Shown piece by piece: positions 36,801 to 46,880 of a stretch of 64,000 nt of DNA. The stretch's first letter is position 1. The number at the start of each line of letters is the position of its first letter. The position numbers were made by a program, and so were the translations under genes. The stretch comes from an uncultured Verrucomicrobiae bacterium (GTDB taxonomy: Bacteria > Verrucomicrobiota > Verrucomicrobiia > Limisphaerales > UBA1100), in NCBI GenBank assembly GCA_937775205.1, contig CALKBX010000008.1, positions 1 through 64,000 on the forward strand. Direction: 5' to 3'. The notes below the pieces were generated by a model, which had not been told where the DNA came from, did no database searches, and saw nothing but the letters and a program-made list of their open reading frames with translations.

Positions 36801-39800
36801 CAGCCCGAGCGCGGATTCAAATTCATCGTTGCGTTCCGTCGCCTCCGCCGCCATCGCGAGGCGGGTGTAGGCGGCGGCATTGCGGGGTTGCAGCTCAATG
36901 AGTTTGCGGAATTTCACACGCGCTTCCTCAAAGCGTTCGAGTTGAAACAATTGCGAGCCAAGCGCGTCGATGAGCACGGGATTGTCCGGCTCCGCGAGCA
37001 CGGCGCGTTCGAGCTCGGCAATCGCGGCTTCCGGGTTGCCCGCGTCCAGGAAAAAATCCGCCTGCTCCACCGCGTTATTGGGTGCGGGTGGGGCCGGTTT
37101 TATTTCTGGCTTGGCTTCGACGATGGGTTCCGGAGCAGCTTCAGCGGTGGCCGCGGGTGCGCCCTGTTCAATCACTTGCAAGTTTTCGCGGGCGAGTTGG
37201 TCTTCTGAATCAAACTCCAGCAACTGCCGGTAAGTGTTGGCCGCCTGTTCGGCGTTGCCCGTTTCGTATTGGCAAACCGCCAGTGCGTGCAGCAAGCCGG
37301 ATGTCACTCCGCCATCGGCAGCGATTCGGCCATAAATTTTCTTCGCCGAAACACGGTCGCCAGTGAGGAAAGTATAATCGCCAAGCAACTGCATCGCCTC
37401 GCGGTTATCCGGCTCCAAATCCAGCGCCGTGACGAGGCACGCCTCGAAGGTCTCGCGGTCATCCGTGTGGAATGCCGCCAGCCCCAGCTGCAAATGCGCC
37501 ACCACATCCTCGGGGCACACCTCCGCCAGCGCGGCAAAATTCGCTCGCGCTTCGGCGAATTGCCCGGCGGCAAACTGCTGGGCACCCAGCGCGCGCAGCA
37601 GCATCGGATGCCGGTCACCCAGCTTCAGCGCCTGCGTCAACGCGGCAATGGCGCCGGGCACATCTTTTTGTTCGTGGCACTGCTCGGCTTGGTCCAGCCA
37701 TTTTTCCAGTGTGCCTTCGGGTAGTTGAGGGGTTCCGTTTGTATCGTTCATTGTAGAATCAGGGGTAATGGATTCGTTGGGTTGGTTAAACTGATTTTCG
37801 GTTTTGAAATCGCCTTCTCCATAATCGGGCTCATCACCGCGCGCCAGCCAGTCGAGCACCTGCCGCATTCGCACCTCGGCGGTGTGATGCCGCAGCACTT
37901 TTGCGCGCGCGCTTTCCGCCATTTGCTGAGCGGCTTCGGGATTTTCCTGCAACCGCAAAATGGCTTGCGCCAGCCCGCGCGCATCTTCGCGGTCAAACAA
38001 TTCAATCTCCTGCCCCGGCGCAAACAGCGCGCGTGTGCGTGCGCGGGGTGGGTCCCACGAAATCACCGGCCGACCCGCCGCCATGCTCTCCACCACGCGC
38101 CCGGCGTAGCATTTGAAAATGGAAGGCAAATTCACCTGCGCGTAGCTTTGCTGCAGGCCCTCCATCCAGAGGTCGTTCAGGCGACGGCGCAGGCGGCGCA
38201 GGTTTATGAGATATTCATCCAGCCAATCCGGCTCGACCACGTCGTAGAGGCTCACGCGATTGAGCGAGTTAATTTGCAGCACATCAAATTGCCGCGGGAA
38301 ACCGGAGCCAATCTCGGGCAAGGGCGGCTGCGTTACCAACCCCGCGCCAATGGCGGATTCGAGCAGCCCTTTCCGTTCCAGGTTATAAATCGTGCCATGA
38401 AACGCCGCTGGCCCCGGCTCGGGCAAAGCCACCGAATCGCACACCTCGCGCCAAGTGACCACCGGCGGGCACCACATCGTGGGAATGTTCAATTCCTCCG
38501 CCAGCGTTTCCGCATCGCGATCATCAAAAGTGAGCGCGTGCGTGCAATGCTGCAGGTGGCCCTTCACCTTGTCGCGTCGGCTGCCAAGATTGGAGTGTTG
38601 TTCCTCCTCCTCCGGCGTGTGCTCCAGCGATTCCATAATCACGCCCACGCGCACGTCGGTTTTGCTCTTTATCCAATCCAAAAATTCTGGGTCATAATCA
38701 TTGTGCGTAATCCAAATCCAAGCTTGGTCAAATTCCTCATGCAAAAACATATACTTCGCCTGACCCAACCACGAAGCCGGATGATCCGAAGGCACCCCCG
38801 CCAGCGCCGGCAACGTCCGGAACTCCACCTCATTCGCCGCCAACCCTTCTTCCAGCGCATAAAACCCATTATACGACCACGCCTTGGCGTTCTGCCAATT
38901 GCCGCACTCGAAGCCCACTAACAAAATTTTCTTCTTCGGCCGCGCGCCCGTCGGCCGCACCAAATGCGCCGCCCGATCGCTGTCCACCCGCACCGGTTCG
39001 TTGGCCTCCGTGCCGAAGGGATCCGCCGCCAGTGGCAGCGCTTCCTGCCCGGGGAGTTTCACCAAATCCACTTTGTCGTACTCGCTCGACGAATACGAAC
39101 TGCACACCGAACCCTTTTGCATCCGCCGGTAGCGGCTTTCCAATTCATCCAGACCCGGCACCGGTTCGCCCAGCAACTCGTGGCATTTCACCAACAACAA
39201 AAATGCAGGCTCCAAAATAATGCTGCGACGCGCAAGTTGATCCAGCAACACCACCGCCCTCGCCACATCGTCCGGCTCACGCCGATGCAATAGCGCGCGC
39301 GCCAGTGCGTAACGGTAATATGGGAAATCCGGATTCCAATCCACAGCCTGCTCCAGCGGCGCCACCTCGCCGGTGTATTGGCCGAGATAATGCGCGAGTG
39401 AAGCTCGGATCAAATTGGCCAGCGGCTTACTCTCCACCACGCCTTTGCCGAGCGCCTCGGTGAGCGTGTCGAAATAACTGCGATAATCAAAACACGTGCT
39501 GTGATAATCCCACGGCATCACGTCCTCTTCCGCATACACGCTGCCAGTGGTCGGCCGGTTGGGTGAGCAATTCGCGGGTGATCACCAGCGCCTTCTCCAC
39601 GCCTTCCGGATCGCCCAAGTGGAATGCGTGCCGCAGCGCGTTAAACCGCAACACCAGCGAATGCGGATGCTGTTTCCAGCCGTCCTCGTAAATTTCCCGC
39701 GCCACGTTGTGGAGCAATTCGTTTTCACGCTCAAACGCCTGCACCATGTCCAGCCGCTCAGAACGATCCACCAAATCCGGCATGTCCTCGGTCATATAAA

Positions 39801-39903
39801 GATCCAGCTCGCGCGCGGCGTTGATGGCTGGAGCGGCGTGTTCGGTTTTGCCGTGTTGTTCCTTTGCCTCCCGCAGGTTGTGCTTGATGTGGGCGTAGTT
39901 CAC
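33858..39903 (-). CDS. Giant TPR / GT-B / GT2 bifunctional glycosyltransferase
   Basis: About 2015 residues, with one frame change near 39540 joining an N-terminal 120-residue helical part (GTG 39903) to the main frame. Order: helical/TPR start; a CgeB-like GT-B domain at about 325-720 (KKILLVGFECGNWQNAKAWS, AGRVVESMAAGRPVISWDPP); a TPR array at about 745-1420 with a Pro/Ala linker; and a family 2 GT-A domain at about 1475-1720 (LSVCMIVKDEEEFILQAI, VVDTGSTDRT, DWVLILDADEIL). More TPRs end the protein. Such fusions act as protein O-glycosyltransferases or glycan assemblers. It shares a sigma-54 operon with the next gene, so flagellin is the likely acceptor (inference). Confidence 0.8.
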
Positions 39904-39935
39904 TGTGGGGGGGTAAGTCCAGCCGCGCGAAGTTA

Positions 39936-41237
39936 TTACGCGTTTCTGATGCGGCTGCGCTTCAGCGCGTCCGCTCGCGCTCCCTTGGCGATTGCTGCGC
40001 GTACAGTGAGAAAACGCAGGAATTGAGAACCACAAATGGATTGAGCAAACTGTGTGCGCACCAATGCGCGCCCGCGTTGTGCAGCGTCCCGATATTTTTC
40101 CCAGTTGCCTGTTATCTTTTGCAGGCTATCCATCAGGTCATCCCGCTCCGTGTGGTACACCACCACGCCTTCGTTTTCGCCGGCGAACAATCGCAACGCA
40201 CTTTCCTCTTGCGTCAGCACCGCGCACCCCATCGCCAGCGACTCGATACCGCGCGAAGGCATACTGCCCGGATGCCGCACATAGGTGAAGGATGCCTTGG
40301 CTCGGGCCATCTCGGCGTAATATTCTGCCGGCGCTAAAAATCCATCAATGTGCCGAATTTGAGCACAGTCTTCATCAATCCATTGTTGTAGTAACCGCGC
40401 CTTGTCCGGGTGATACGGACTGCGCATTGTGCCGGAGATGAACAAATCCACGTCGCGCACACAGTTCTCATCAAGGATAGGCAGGCACTTTAAATCGAGC
40501 CCGAAGAGTTTTGGAAAAGTGCAAACCGGCCCCGGTCGCAATGCGGACGCCTTGGCCCATTCCTCCGCGCCCACGGTGATGACCTCGTCGAACACCGGCA
40601 GCACCGGTGCGTTATTTTGGATGTGCAAGTCCAAGTCCGAGGTGGTGCCGAAAACGGGGAAGGGTAGCTCGCCCAAGTCGTTGGGCAGAAACTGCCACTC
40701 AATCATGTGGGCAAAATAAAAGTCCGGGGTGCCTTTGATGGAATCCGCCGCTTTCAAAAATGGCTTCACCGGACGGCAATCCAAAATGATGTTTCCATTT
40801 TCATCGCGCCGAGTGCGATTTAGCCCAATGCGTTGCAGCGAAAATTTGTCATCCGTGAAATCCCCGTCCTCCCAAACCGTTTGTGCCACCACCTCAATGC
40901 GTTCCTTGCTGATGAGCCGCAGCAATTCAGCCGCCTCCGGCAAATCCAGTTCGCGTAAAACTTCCTTCGCCTCGTCCTCGCGCTTGGCCATCCACAACGC
41001 CGCCGCAAAATAAAATCGGGCTTCGGGATCGGTCTCGTTTTCCAGCACATCGAGGGCGAGATCCATCCGCCCCACCAAACCCAACGCCGCGGCCTGGCGC
41101 CAACCGGCTTCGCCCTGTTCGCCCGCCGCGCCACAGAAATTGCCCGCGCGGAACCAGTCCGCAGCAGGCCCGAGCGTAACGGGGGGCAGCGAGTAATGAC
41201 CCGCCTCCCGGGGGGGGGATGGCTTTGCAACATCCAT
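39936..41237 (-). CDS. CgeB/GT4-like glycosyltransferase with helical N-terminus
   Basis: It has 433 residues. The first ~115 residues are helical repeats (EAGWRQAAALGLVGRMDLAL). The rest is a GT-B-like domain with a C-terminal nucleotide-sugar motif (YVRHPGSMPSRGIESLAMGC). The ATG at 41237 lies about 4 bases from the start predicted for the sigma-54 promoter, so the message may be almost leaderless. It is followed after 32 bases by the giant glycosyltransferase. Donor and acceptor are unknown. Confidence 0.75.
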   Translation of the reverse strand: MDVAKPSPPREAGHYSLPPVTLGPAADWFRAGNFCGAAGEQGEAGWRQAAALGLVGRMDLALDVLENETDPEARFYFAAALWMAKREDEAKEVLRELDLPEAAELLRLISKERIEVVAQTVWEDGDFTDDKFSLQRIGLNRTRRDENGNIILDCRPVKPFLKAADSIKGTPDFYFAHMIEWQFLPNDLGELPFPVFGTTSDLDLHIQNNAPVLPVFDEVITVGAEEWAKASALRPGPVCTFPKLFGLDLKCLPILDENCVRDVDLFISGTMRSPYHPDKARLLQQWIDEDCAQIRHIDGFLAPAEYYAEMARAKASFTYVRHPGSMPSRGIESLAMGCAVLTQEESALRLFAGENEGVVVYHTERDDLMDSLQKITGNWEKYRDAAQRGRALVRTQFAQSICGSQFLRFLTVRAAIAKGARADALKRSRIRNA

Positions 41238-41251
41238 GTCGCCACCACAGC

Positions 41252-41267
41252 AGCAATTTTCGGGCCA
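41252..41267 (-). promoter_or_regulatory. Sigma-54 promoter of the glycosyltransferase operon
   Basis: TGGCCCG-AAAA-TTGCT has exact GG-N10-GC spacing and is nearly identical to the site at 8506-8521. The start is predicted near 41241. The ~90 bases between this site and the end of the next gene (41355) are A/T-rich without other signals. Confidence 0.78.
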
Positions 41268-41354
41268 ACTTTACGGGCTCAAAAGCAGAAAATAAAAAAC
41301 CGAAGAATTGGGATTATTTCAAAAACCCAAAAAACACTGAAAAACATCAAATCT

Positions 41355-42447
41355 TTAACGATAACTACAATTGTAATGCGGCTTCAAGAGTGCTCGAAAA
41401 GTTGCTTTTTGGATGGCTTTGGGTGGCGCTTCGGGCGGTGTGGGATCTTGGGAATGGCGCTTTGTGTCCTCGGCTGGTTTTCCAAGCAGATCGGCCAATT
41501 GCTTTTTGGCGATGAGGTTTTTGGGAAGCGTTCATTGAGTTCGCGGAATTCTCGAATGGCGTCCTCTTCGTTTCCAGTTTCCAACGCGCCTTGGGCGGTC
41601 GCCAGTAAGGATTTGTTCCATTTCCGCCGCGGTGGGTTTCACGCAGGATTGAGATTGCGGGTCACCGGCGGCCTGAATATTCAGCGCCACATTGCGGGCC
41701 TGATTTTGCACCATCGTGCGATAAAAATCGCTGGCGATGAATTCAAAGTTGATGCGGCGATCGGTGTCCCAGCGATCCGATTCGCGGGTGTCCACTTCAT
41801 CGTGCAGCACGCGGTACACTTGGGGTTGATCCAAAAAGCGCGTGCGATTGAGTCCGTGATCCTGCATAGAGATACCATTGGATGACCAATGACCACGCAT
41901 CAGTAAAGGACACGTGGCCGAGGCCGCCGCAAATCTCAAGCAGCTTTCCGACTCCAGAATGGCCCTTCATCAATGATCGCCAATGCGTCCATATGATCGA
42001 GATTGTAGTGCGGGTAAAAAGGCTGCTCATTAAAGTGCGGTCGATAAAAGCACGGGTGCGGCCGTTGATGAATCATATAAATATCATCCTCAAAATGAGT
42101 GGTCTCGGCCAACACAGTGGTGTCCCAATTTGGCTGCGTGACCACGAAATCATCCGCGAAGGCGCCCATCACAATGGATCGATCATCGGCCAGCATCATG
42201 GCGCGGGTGTAGCCGATGTGGATGTCGATGTACCCGCGGCCTCGCGGTTCGACAATGTGTTTCACCGCGAAGGGATAATTTTTTAACTGTGGGAGATAGT
42301 CGGGCACCTTGGGATCACAAGTGTCGAACTTCACCAGCACTTCAAAATTATTATGATCGGCGCTGTAGTCGACAAGCTTTGCAGCAGATTTGGCAAACCC
42401 CAGTTGGGATTGCTCTCGATGCGGGAGGTAATGAGTAGGCTGATCAT
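41355..42447 (-). CDS. Glycosyltransferase-like protein with short TPR tail, frameshifted
   Basis: It starts at ATG 42447 in an ATGA overlap with the previous gene: MISLLITSRIESNPNWGLPN is a family 2-like opening. After a shift near 42365 it continues NNFEVLVKFDTCDPKVPDYL, then MLADDRSIVMGAFADDFVVT. Further shifts near 41950 and 41880 lead through RTRFLDQPQVYRVLHDEVDT to a helical tail (EEDAIREFRELNERFPK, then LADLLGKPAED). It is the last gene of the long operon. At least four frame changes make the exact C-terminus (41355-41384) uncertain. Probably a glycosyltransferase; specificity unknown. Confidence 0.5.
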
Positions 42448-43255
42448 GCTTGTACAGTGTTGAGGTTTCGTTTGCCGAGCAAGTCGCCCAGTTTTTCCCG
42501 CGCGGAATTTCGGCGGCGGATTTGTAGCGGGCGTGGGTGCGTGCCCATTCGCCATTGGATTCATAATCCCATTGGCGCATTACGCCGCCTAATCCCTTGT
42601 GGAATTTCAGCGCCACGTCGCCATCAAATTGATTGGCCCAGTCGCCGGAAATGCCTTTGCGGAACATGTACTGCGTGCGCACGGTTTCCCCCATTTGGCC
42701 GCGCCGGCGTTGGGTGACTTTTTCAAAACTGTGCCGCGCGCACGATTCTTGCAGAGCGGCGTCGGTGGCCGGCACTTCGGCAAAATCCAAAATGCGCCGT
42801 AATCCGGCGGGAATATTTCGCTTCAATTCCTCAAACGTGAGGTTCATCACATTGGCCTGCTCAAGTGCCCGCCAAGAATTTGCATCGTCAAATAAATCAA
42901 GAAAATTAGATTCTTTATCCACATATTCGAGATACAATTCGATTTCGGTTTTATCCTCATCACACAACCCTCGATGAATGGCGTCTTTAACGTGCGACAC
43001 CAGCACATCACGTGGGTCGCGTGTGAGGCAGATAAACCGAAAATCATCCCGTGCCACGAAATCGCCAAAGAGCTCCGGCCCGCTGTGCGTCCAGTGGAAT
43101 GCGCGTTTGCCTGCGGCGACATCTGCCGCCAACTTTTCCAGTTCCGTAGGGCCGGAGAAAAATTCGCAGCCCGCCGCCTTCGCGAATTCCTCCAGTACCG
43201 GCATCACAATGGACGCCCCGGCGTTGGGTAGATTGTAAAAAACAACGTGTTTCAT
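42444..43255 (-). CDS. Sulfotransferase-fold protein, candidate phosphoramidate transferase
   Basis: About 270 residues from ATG 43255. The 5' loop appears as [20 protein letters not shown] and the 3'-phosphate-binding motif as [18 protein letters not shown], both marks of enzymes using 3'-phosphonucleotide donors such as PAPS. It is closely similar to the C-terminal domain of the kinase fusion encoded at 44009-45455. With one shift near 42500 it ends KLGDLLGKRNLNTVQA in an ATGA overlap. Given the adjacent CDP-phosphoramidate kinase, I infer transfer of phosphoramidate rather than sulfate. True sulfotransfer remains possible. Confidence 0.65.
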
Positions 43256-43260
43256 AAAAA

Positions 43261-44007
43261 TCAATCCTTCAATTGTGCGGCCCACAGGCGCGTGGTATAG
43301 CCCACCCCCAGCACTTTGCCGTGTGCCGCGGTGATCGCTTCGATGCCGCCGATGATGCCCGCGAAAGCTTCGCCGGCCTGGCGTTGCAGCGTGCCGTGCG
43401 AGCGCCACGCTTCCACGTAAGCCTCCGCCGGAACGCGTGCCACATACGAGGCTTCGATGAAAATCGGTTCTCCAAAAAGGCCGCTTTCACGGATGACTTC
43501 CGTTTGATCTTCGCGTCGCGTGCCGTAGCCGTAGCCGTCGATGCGGCTCTTGATGTAATCTTCCACCTCGGCCTGCAGCGAGTGGTTCAGATCACGGTGG
43601 TTCCACAAACAGGCGAACCAACCATTCGGCCGCAGGATGCGTTGCGTTTCGCGCAGGGCTTCCGGGCGGTCGGTGGTATTAAAGGATGACCCGAATGTCA
43701 CCGCATCAAAAGCGTTATCCGGTTGGCCGGTGGCTTCGCCGGTGCCCACGTGCCATTGCACGGGTTTGTTGGCGGTGACGCGCATACCCACCGCGCGCAT
43801 TGCGTCATTGGGTTCCACGGCGGCGACATTGCAGCCGCGCGCCATGAGTAACTTGGTGAGATGCGCGGAGCCCGCACCCACGTCGCACACGGCAGCATCC
43901 TGTCGCAGCTCGGCGAGGTCACAAAAACGCACCACCGCTTCCACGGCATAGTCCGGCCGATTCAAATAATGCGGCGCCAGTTCAGTATAGTCCCATTCTG
44001 TTTTCAT
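43261..44007 (-). CDS. Class I SAM-dependent methyltransferase
   Basis: It has 248 residues and an intact frame. SAM motif I is AAVCDVGAGSAHLTKLL (about residue 37), the acidic motif II is AAVEPNDAMRAVG, and post-motif FDAVTFGSSF is present. It is related to ubiE/Methyltransf_11-type enzymes. It starts one base after the kinase-transferase fusion gene. In C. jejuni a methyltransferase caps the phosphoramidate as its O-methyl ester; this gene is a candidate for the same step or for sugar methylation. The substrate is not deducible from sequence. Confidence 0.75.
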   Translation of the reverse strand: MKTEWDYTELAPHYLNRPDYAVEAVVRFCDLAELRQDAAVCDVGAGSAHLTKLLMARGCNVAAVEPNDAMRAVGMRVTANKPVQWHVGTGEATGQPDNAFDAVTFGSSFNTTDRPEALRETQRILRPNGWFACLWNHRDLNHSLQAEVEDYIKSRIDGYGYGTRREDQTEVIRESGLFGEPIFIEASYVARVPAEAYVEAWRSHGTLQRQAGEAFAGIIGGIEAITAAHGKVLGVGYTTRLWAAQLKD

Positions 44008-44008
44008 A

Positions 44009-45455
44009 TTAGTTTAGATCAATTCTGGGTTTGGATTGGAAAAGGTTTTTAATTTGTTGATCCGGGTTAAAGCGCGACGACGCGGTGAGCCCGTTGATGC
44101 GCGCGGTCATTTGTTCCAGTTGCAACATACTGGCGAACAGAGTGCCATCGAACTGCGAACTGGGGCGTTCCTCGCGGCAACGCTGACGTGGGCCTCGGCC
44201 CATTGGCCGGTGGGCTCGTGGCCCCAGGCGCGTAGGTATCGGCCGAAGCGGCGTTGGAATAGCCGCGCGGTTTGGCCGTCGAAATGATTGGCCCAATCGC
44301 CGGTGATGCCTTTGCGGTACAGGAATTGGCCGCGCAGGGTGTGACCGTTTTCCCCACGCGCCCGCCCGGTGATTTGCTCGAAGCTGTGTTTTTGGCAAAG
44401 CGCATTTTGGGCCGTGGGGCTGGCGGGAATGCCGGTGAATTCCAATAGTTGCCGCACGGTGGCCGGGACATCCGTTTTCATTGCCTCAAAATCCAGTTGA
44501 AAAACATTGGTCTGCTCCAGCGCGCGCCAGGCGTGGGCTTGCTCGAACCACTGATTGAAGCCAGATCGAATGGCTTCCTGGAAAAGTTGCTGCTCGGGTT
44601 TGCCTTCGTGCAGCCCGGCTTGGATGATGTCTTTTATGTAAGACACCAACACATCGCGCGGATCGCGGGTGAGGCAAATAAAGCGGACATCCTCGCGGTC
44701 GAGTTCGGCGGCGAATGTTTCCAGTGGATGATGGGTCCAGTGGAAAACGGGGTCGCCCGATTCCAGCAGCGGATGGAAACGATGCGTCTCGGCGGGGCTG
44801 GCGAGGTTGGCGTAGCCGTGGGCTTCGGCGAGGGTTTCGAGGATGGGCACCAGTGCGGAGGCACCGGAGTTGGGGAGGTTGTAAAATACCACGTGCGGTC
44901 GTTGCGAAAGCGAATGCAGGCCGAGGGCGGAACGCAGGAGTTCATTTGCCAGTTCGGTTGCCGACCGCAGTGGTGGGTTATTGTTCAGCACTAAATCGGG
45001 TTGGGCGGGGCGATCGTATTCGAGGTCGAAGCCGGCCACGTTTTTGACTTCCCCGCGGGCGGCGCGGCTGTAAAGGCCGCGGGCATCGCGTTCGCATAAT
45101 TCGGCCCAGTCGACATCCACCCAGATTTCAAAATAATTCGGCAAGTGCGCGCGGTTCCATTCGTGGATTTCACGAAAGAGCGACATCGTGGGCACGATGA
45201 CAGTTTGCCCTTGCTCGGCGAGCAAGCTGCGCTAGGCGGCTGATGCGGTACGCGTTGGCAAGGCGGCTGGTGGCGTCGTGGCCGGTTTTGGAATCGGCGA
45301 TTGCCGCGCGCACGGCATCGCCATCGAGCACCACGGGGCGCTCGCCACGCGCGCGCAATTGCTCGGCGGCGGCGGCGGCGATGGTACTTTTGCCGGAGCC
45401 GGAAAGTCCGGTAATCCAAAGCACGCGGCCGGTCGTTGTTTAAGTTTTCGGTCAT
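44009..45455 (-). CDS. CDP-phosphoramidate kinase (APS-kinase-like) fused to sulfotransferase-fold domain
   Basis: About 480 residues, interrupted by three single-base shifts (near 45430, 45233 and 44165). N-terminal ~170 residues: APS-kinase fold with P-loop [40 protein letters not shown] and [20 protein letters not shown]. This corresponds to C. jejuni Cj1415, which phosphorylates the 3'-OH of CDP-phosphoramidate. C-terminal ~290 residues: sulfotransferase fold ([36 protein letters not shown]) ending near 44009. The fusion suggests that the 3'-phospho donor made by the first domain is used by the second. A normal PAPS-making kinase plus sulfotransferase is the alternative, but the three upstream genes argue against it. 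Confidence 0.75.
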
Positions 45456-45469
45456 GCGGTTACAGCAGC

Positions 45470-46231
45470 TCAGCGGCTTCCCAGCGCCAATCGTGTTCCC
45501 AATTGGGACGGCCGAGGCGGTTCTTCGTACAGGCGCAGATCGGTTTCGCTATCCACCTCGCACCATCGGCCTCGGGTGGGGGTGGCGTTGATTTCCGCGC
45601 CGTCTTCCAGCAATAGCTGGAGCAGCGAAGTCATATCCAGCCGGTCGCGCCGCGCCTTGGGCAGGTCGTCGAGGATCACCTCGATGCGGCGCCAACCGGC
45701 TGGAGAAATTTTGAGCAGGCCCATGTATTGGCCTTCGATGTCGGTGACTTCGGCCGCACGATCGCCGATGGATTGCAGCGCGCCGTTGTCGCGCAGGCGA
45801 AAAGTCTCGGCATCTTCGAGCGGATCGGCAAAGCGATCGCGCCAGAGCGGCAGCCATTCCTGATCGTAGCTGATGACCAATTCGCCGGGGTTAAAAATAA
45901 GCTGCTCAAGAATGGCGGGGTGATAAACGATATCGGAATAAGACACGATGCAGTCATCGCGCTGCAGCCATTGGCTGGCGCAGGCGAGGGTGCTGACCAT
46001 ATTGGTGCGGGCCCAGTCGGGGTTTTCAAACCAAATGCAATCGGCGGGGTTAAGCGACTCGGCAAGATACCCGCGCACGATGGCGATGTCGCGAATGCCG
46101 GCGGCGCGCAGTGCTCCCAGTTGCCACTCGAGCAACGTGCGCCCGGCAAATGGTGTGAGGCATTTCGGGTGATCTTCGGTGAGCCCTCCCATACGGGAGC
46201 CGCGTCCGGCTGCTAAAATGATTGCGCGCAT
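45470..46231 (-). CDS. CTP:phosphoglutamine cytidylyltransferase (Cj1416-like)
   Basis: It has 253 residues, a single nucleotidyltransferase domain: AIILAAGRGSRMGGLTEDHP with PKCLTPF, and the metal-binding SYSDIVYHP. The length equals that of Cj1416 as I remember it. In that pathway the enzyme couples CTP to L-glutamine phosphate. By itself the sequence could be read as a LicC- or MobA-type cytidylyltransferase; its neighbours decide the call. It starts 4 bases after the hydrolase gene. Confidence 0.72.
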   Translation of the reverse strand: MRAIILAAGRGSRMGGLTEDHPKCLTPFAGRTLLEWQLGALRAAGIRDIAIVRGYLAESLNPADCIWFENPDWARTNMVSTLACASQWLQRDDCIVSYSDIVYHPAILEQLIFNPGELVISYDQEWLPLWRDRFADPLEDAETFRLRDNGALQSIGDRAAEVTDIEGQYMGLLKISPAGWRRIEVILDDLPKARRDRLDMTSLLQLLLEDGAEINATPTRGRWCEVDSETDLRLYEEPPRPSQLGTRLALGSR

Positions 46232-46235
46232 TTTT

Positions 46236-46880
46236 TTATTTCTTCCAACCTAAAGTGGTGCACAGCAGGTTCTGGTCCAGTTGCGCCTGCAAGTTATCCC
46301 CATCGCGTTCGGGATGCCATTGCACGGCGGCGATGGGCGCGGCACGGTGGCGCACTGCCTCCACGCAGCCATCATCGCTGGCGGCCAGCAGTTCGAGCGA
46401 TGGAGCCAGTGTGTTCGCGGGCACGGCCCAGTTGTGAAATGAATTAACCGTGGCGCGTCCGGGCGCATCGAATTCCAGCAAATCTGTTCGCAAATGCACG
46501 GTGTGTTTTTGGGCCAAATGTGTTTTGGGCTCGCACCGGCGCAGTGCGCCGCCGCCGCGTTGTTGCAGCAATTGCATCCCGCGGCATACGCCGAAGACCG
46601 GCAGCGCGTGGCGCACGGCGTGATCGATCACGGTGTTCTCGGTTTTGTCGCGGATGGGACAGTTGCCGAGGTCATTGCCGCCGGATAAAATAAATCCATC
46701 GAGCTGCCAGTGCTGGATAAACTCCGCCACCGCCGCGCCAAGGTTGGGGATGGGCACCCACGCCACATCCGGTGCGAGCGCGGCCATATAGCGCGCCCAA
46801 TCCTGAGCCAAGCAATCGCGCGATTCACCGGAACCGGCGGCTTGTCCCACTCTCATTGTGATGCCAATACGTTCAGCCAT
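46236..46880 (-). CDS. Gamma-glutamyl-CDP-amidate hydrolase (Cj1417-like, peptidase C26)
   Basis: About 214 residues from ATG 46880 (MAERIGITMRV), overlapping the previous gene by 8 bases. Class I amidotransferase fold: GFILSGGNDLG, nucleophile Cys in VFGVCRGMQLL, and His/Glu in AVQWHPER. Cj1417-type enzymes release glutamate to give CDP-phosphoramidate. PuuD-like gamma-glutamyl-GABA hydrolase is the family alternative, but no polyamine genes are nearby. Confidence 0.75.
   Translation of the reverse strand: MAERIGITMRVGQAAGSGESRDCLAQDWARYMAALAPDVAWVPIPNLGAAVAEFIQHWQLDGFILSGGNDLGNCPIRDKTENTVIDHAVRHALPVFGVCRGMQLLQQRGGGALRRCEPKTHLAQKHTVHLRTDLLEFDAPGRATVNSFHNWAVPANTLAPSLELLAASDDGCVEAVRHRAAPIAAVQWHPERDGDNLQAQLDQNLLCTTLGWKK

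Noticed and set aside
37725-38921. 398-codon plus-strand frame opposite the giant glycosyltransferase
   Set aside because: Composition (Arg/His/Pro-rich) and lack of motifs mark it as a shadow of the TPR/GT-B coding strand.
44009-45455. Ordinary sulfate activation (PAPS synthesis) and sulfotransfer
   Set aside because: No ATP sulfurylase gene is present and the three preceding genes match the phosphoramidate route. Kept as the alternative in the feature text.
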